Below, piece by piece: positions 6,512 through 6,952 of a stretch of 6,952 nucleotides of DNA. The DNA comes from Chloroflexota bacterium. Its GTDB lineage: Bacteria; Chloroflexota; Chloroflexia; QHBQ01; JADMIH01. Under the pieces are notes generated by a model. That model did no database searches, was not told where the DNA came from, and saw nothing but the letters and a program-made list of their open reading frames with translations. Each line of letters opens with the position of its first letter. The first letter of the stretch is position 1. Both the position numbers and the translations under genes were made by a program. Location: the NCBI GenBank assembly GCA_015478675.1, contig JADMIH010000194.1, positions 1-6,952 on the forward strand, in the 5' to 3' direction.

Positions 6512-6952
6512 GCGGATCGCGGACGGCGACCCTTCGCTGGACGGGCTGCGGCCTGACGATTACCACCTGGCAAAGGGGGAGAAGCTAAACGAGGCTACGA
6601 ACCGCTCGTGGAACCATCTCCTTGGCGCATGGGCCAGCTTCAAGGCGATAGCCGAGCGGCACAACGGCGACCCTGGCACGTCGGAGACACGAGAGAAGTG
6701 GCTGCTCCCTCTCTTCCAGGAGCTTGGTTATGGCCGCTTACAGACTGCCCGCGCGCTGGATGTCGCAGGAAAGAGCTACCCGGTGTCGCACACTTGGGGG
6801 CACGTTCCTATACACCTGGTGAGCGCGGGGATCGACCTCGACAGGCGCACGGCGGGAGTGGCCGGCGCTGCGCGGTCAAGTCCCCATAGCCTGGTGCAAG
6901 AGCTTCTGAACGCCTCGGAAGAGCACCTGTGGGCATTTGTATCCAACGGCAG
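6438..6952 (+). CDS. N-terminal part of a large Eco57I-type adenine methyltransferase / restriction-modification protein (3' partial)
   Basis: The frame runs open from ATG 6438 through 171 full codons to the window edge. AGGA (6427-6430), seven bases upstream, gives a fair ribosome binding site. Recognisable pieces of the N-terminal region of large Eco57I-like restriction-modification methylases are TREKWLLPLFQELGYGRL (84-101), YPVSHTWGHVPIHLV (114-128), SPHSLVQELLN (148-158) and LWAFVSNG (164-171). The catalytic methylase motifs, including an expected NPPY-type motif, lie beyond the window and are not seen. Such proteins usually exceed 1000 residues and methylate adenine to mark self DNA; some also cleave. 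Directly behind drmD in class 1 DISARM the counterpart is DrmMI, so this is a candidate for that role. Its position after the toxin, not after drmD, is odd and is explained by the cassette between the duplicated starts. A type IIG enzyme with its own nuclease is an alternative. Confidence 0.75.
   Translation, partial: MQTKQRDIFTTIHTEGSILPADLLQRIADGDPSLDGLRPDDYHLAKGEKLNEATNRSWNHLLGAWASFKAIAERHNGDPGTSETREKWLLPLFQELGYGRLQTARALDVAGKSYPVSHTWGHVPIHLVSAGIDLDRRTAGVAGAARSSPHSLVQELLNASEEHLWAFVSNG

Noticed and set aside
6608..6889. 93-codon frame in the last part of the window
   Set aside because: It is out of frame with the methyltransferase gene, whose recognisable motifs cover the same bases.

Overview
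The window is a stretch of GC-rich bacterial DNA (roughly 60% G+C by eye) in which all supported genes lie on the + strand and are closely packed like an operon. Shine-Dalgarno sites precede the starts at 2602, 5689 and 6438, with the weakest at 2602. The species cannot be named from the sequence. The protein families and base composition would fit Chloroflexota, Actinomycetota or a similar GC-rich lineage, but that is only an inference.

The backbone is a phage-defence or restriction locus of DISARM type. Bases 1-2576 hold the C-terminal 858 codons or so of a very large superfamily 2 helicase. It carries a zinc-binding segment, a DUF1998-type cysteine domain and a small nuclease-like domain at its C-terminus. 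Bases 2602-5445 encode a complete 947-residue SNF2/RapA-like helicase that I recognise as DrmD. From base 6438 to the window edge runs the start of a third protein whose N-terminal region matches large Eco57I-type adenine methyltransferases, the class of protein found beside DrmD in class 1 DISARM loci.

The most unusual part lies between the DrmD gene and the methyltransferase gene. A two-gene toxin-antitoxin module (Phd/YefM-type antitoxin 5689-5952, VapC-like PIN ribonuclease 5952-6422) sits there with its own sigma-70-type promoter and a near-perfect palindromic operator. It is flanked by two copies of the first 74 bases of the methyltransferase gene. The upstream copy (5463-5536) still has an excellent ribosome binding site 17 bases after the DrmD stop, but it loses homology after 24 codons and runs into a stop in the operator. 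The downstream copy (6438-6511) begins the gene that remains open. The copies differ at five positions, none of which changes the encoded peptide.

The simplest reading is that a toxin-antitoxin cassette entered the start of the methyltransferase gene together with, or by recombination with, a slightly diverged copy of that gene's 5' end, so that an intact gene was restored downstream. As a result the methyltransferase is now the probable third cistron of an autoregulated toxin-antitoxin operon, besides receiving any readthrough from the helicase genes. No RNA gene, CRISPR array, transposase or insertion-sequence terminal repeat was seen.
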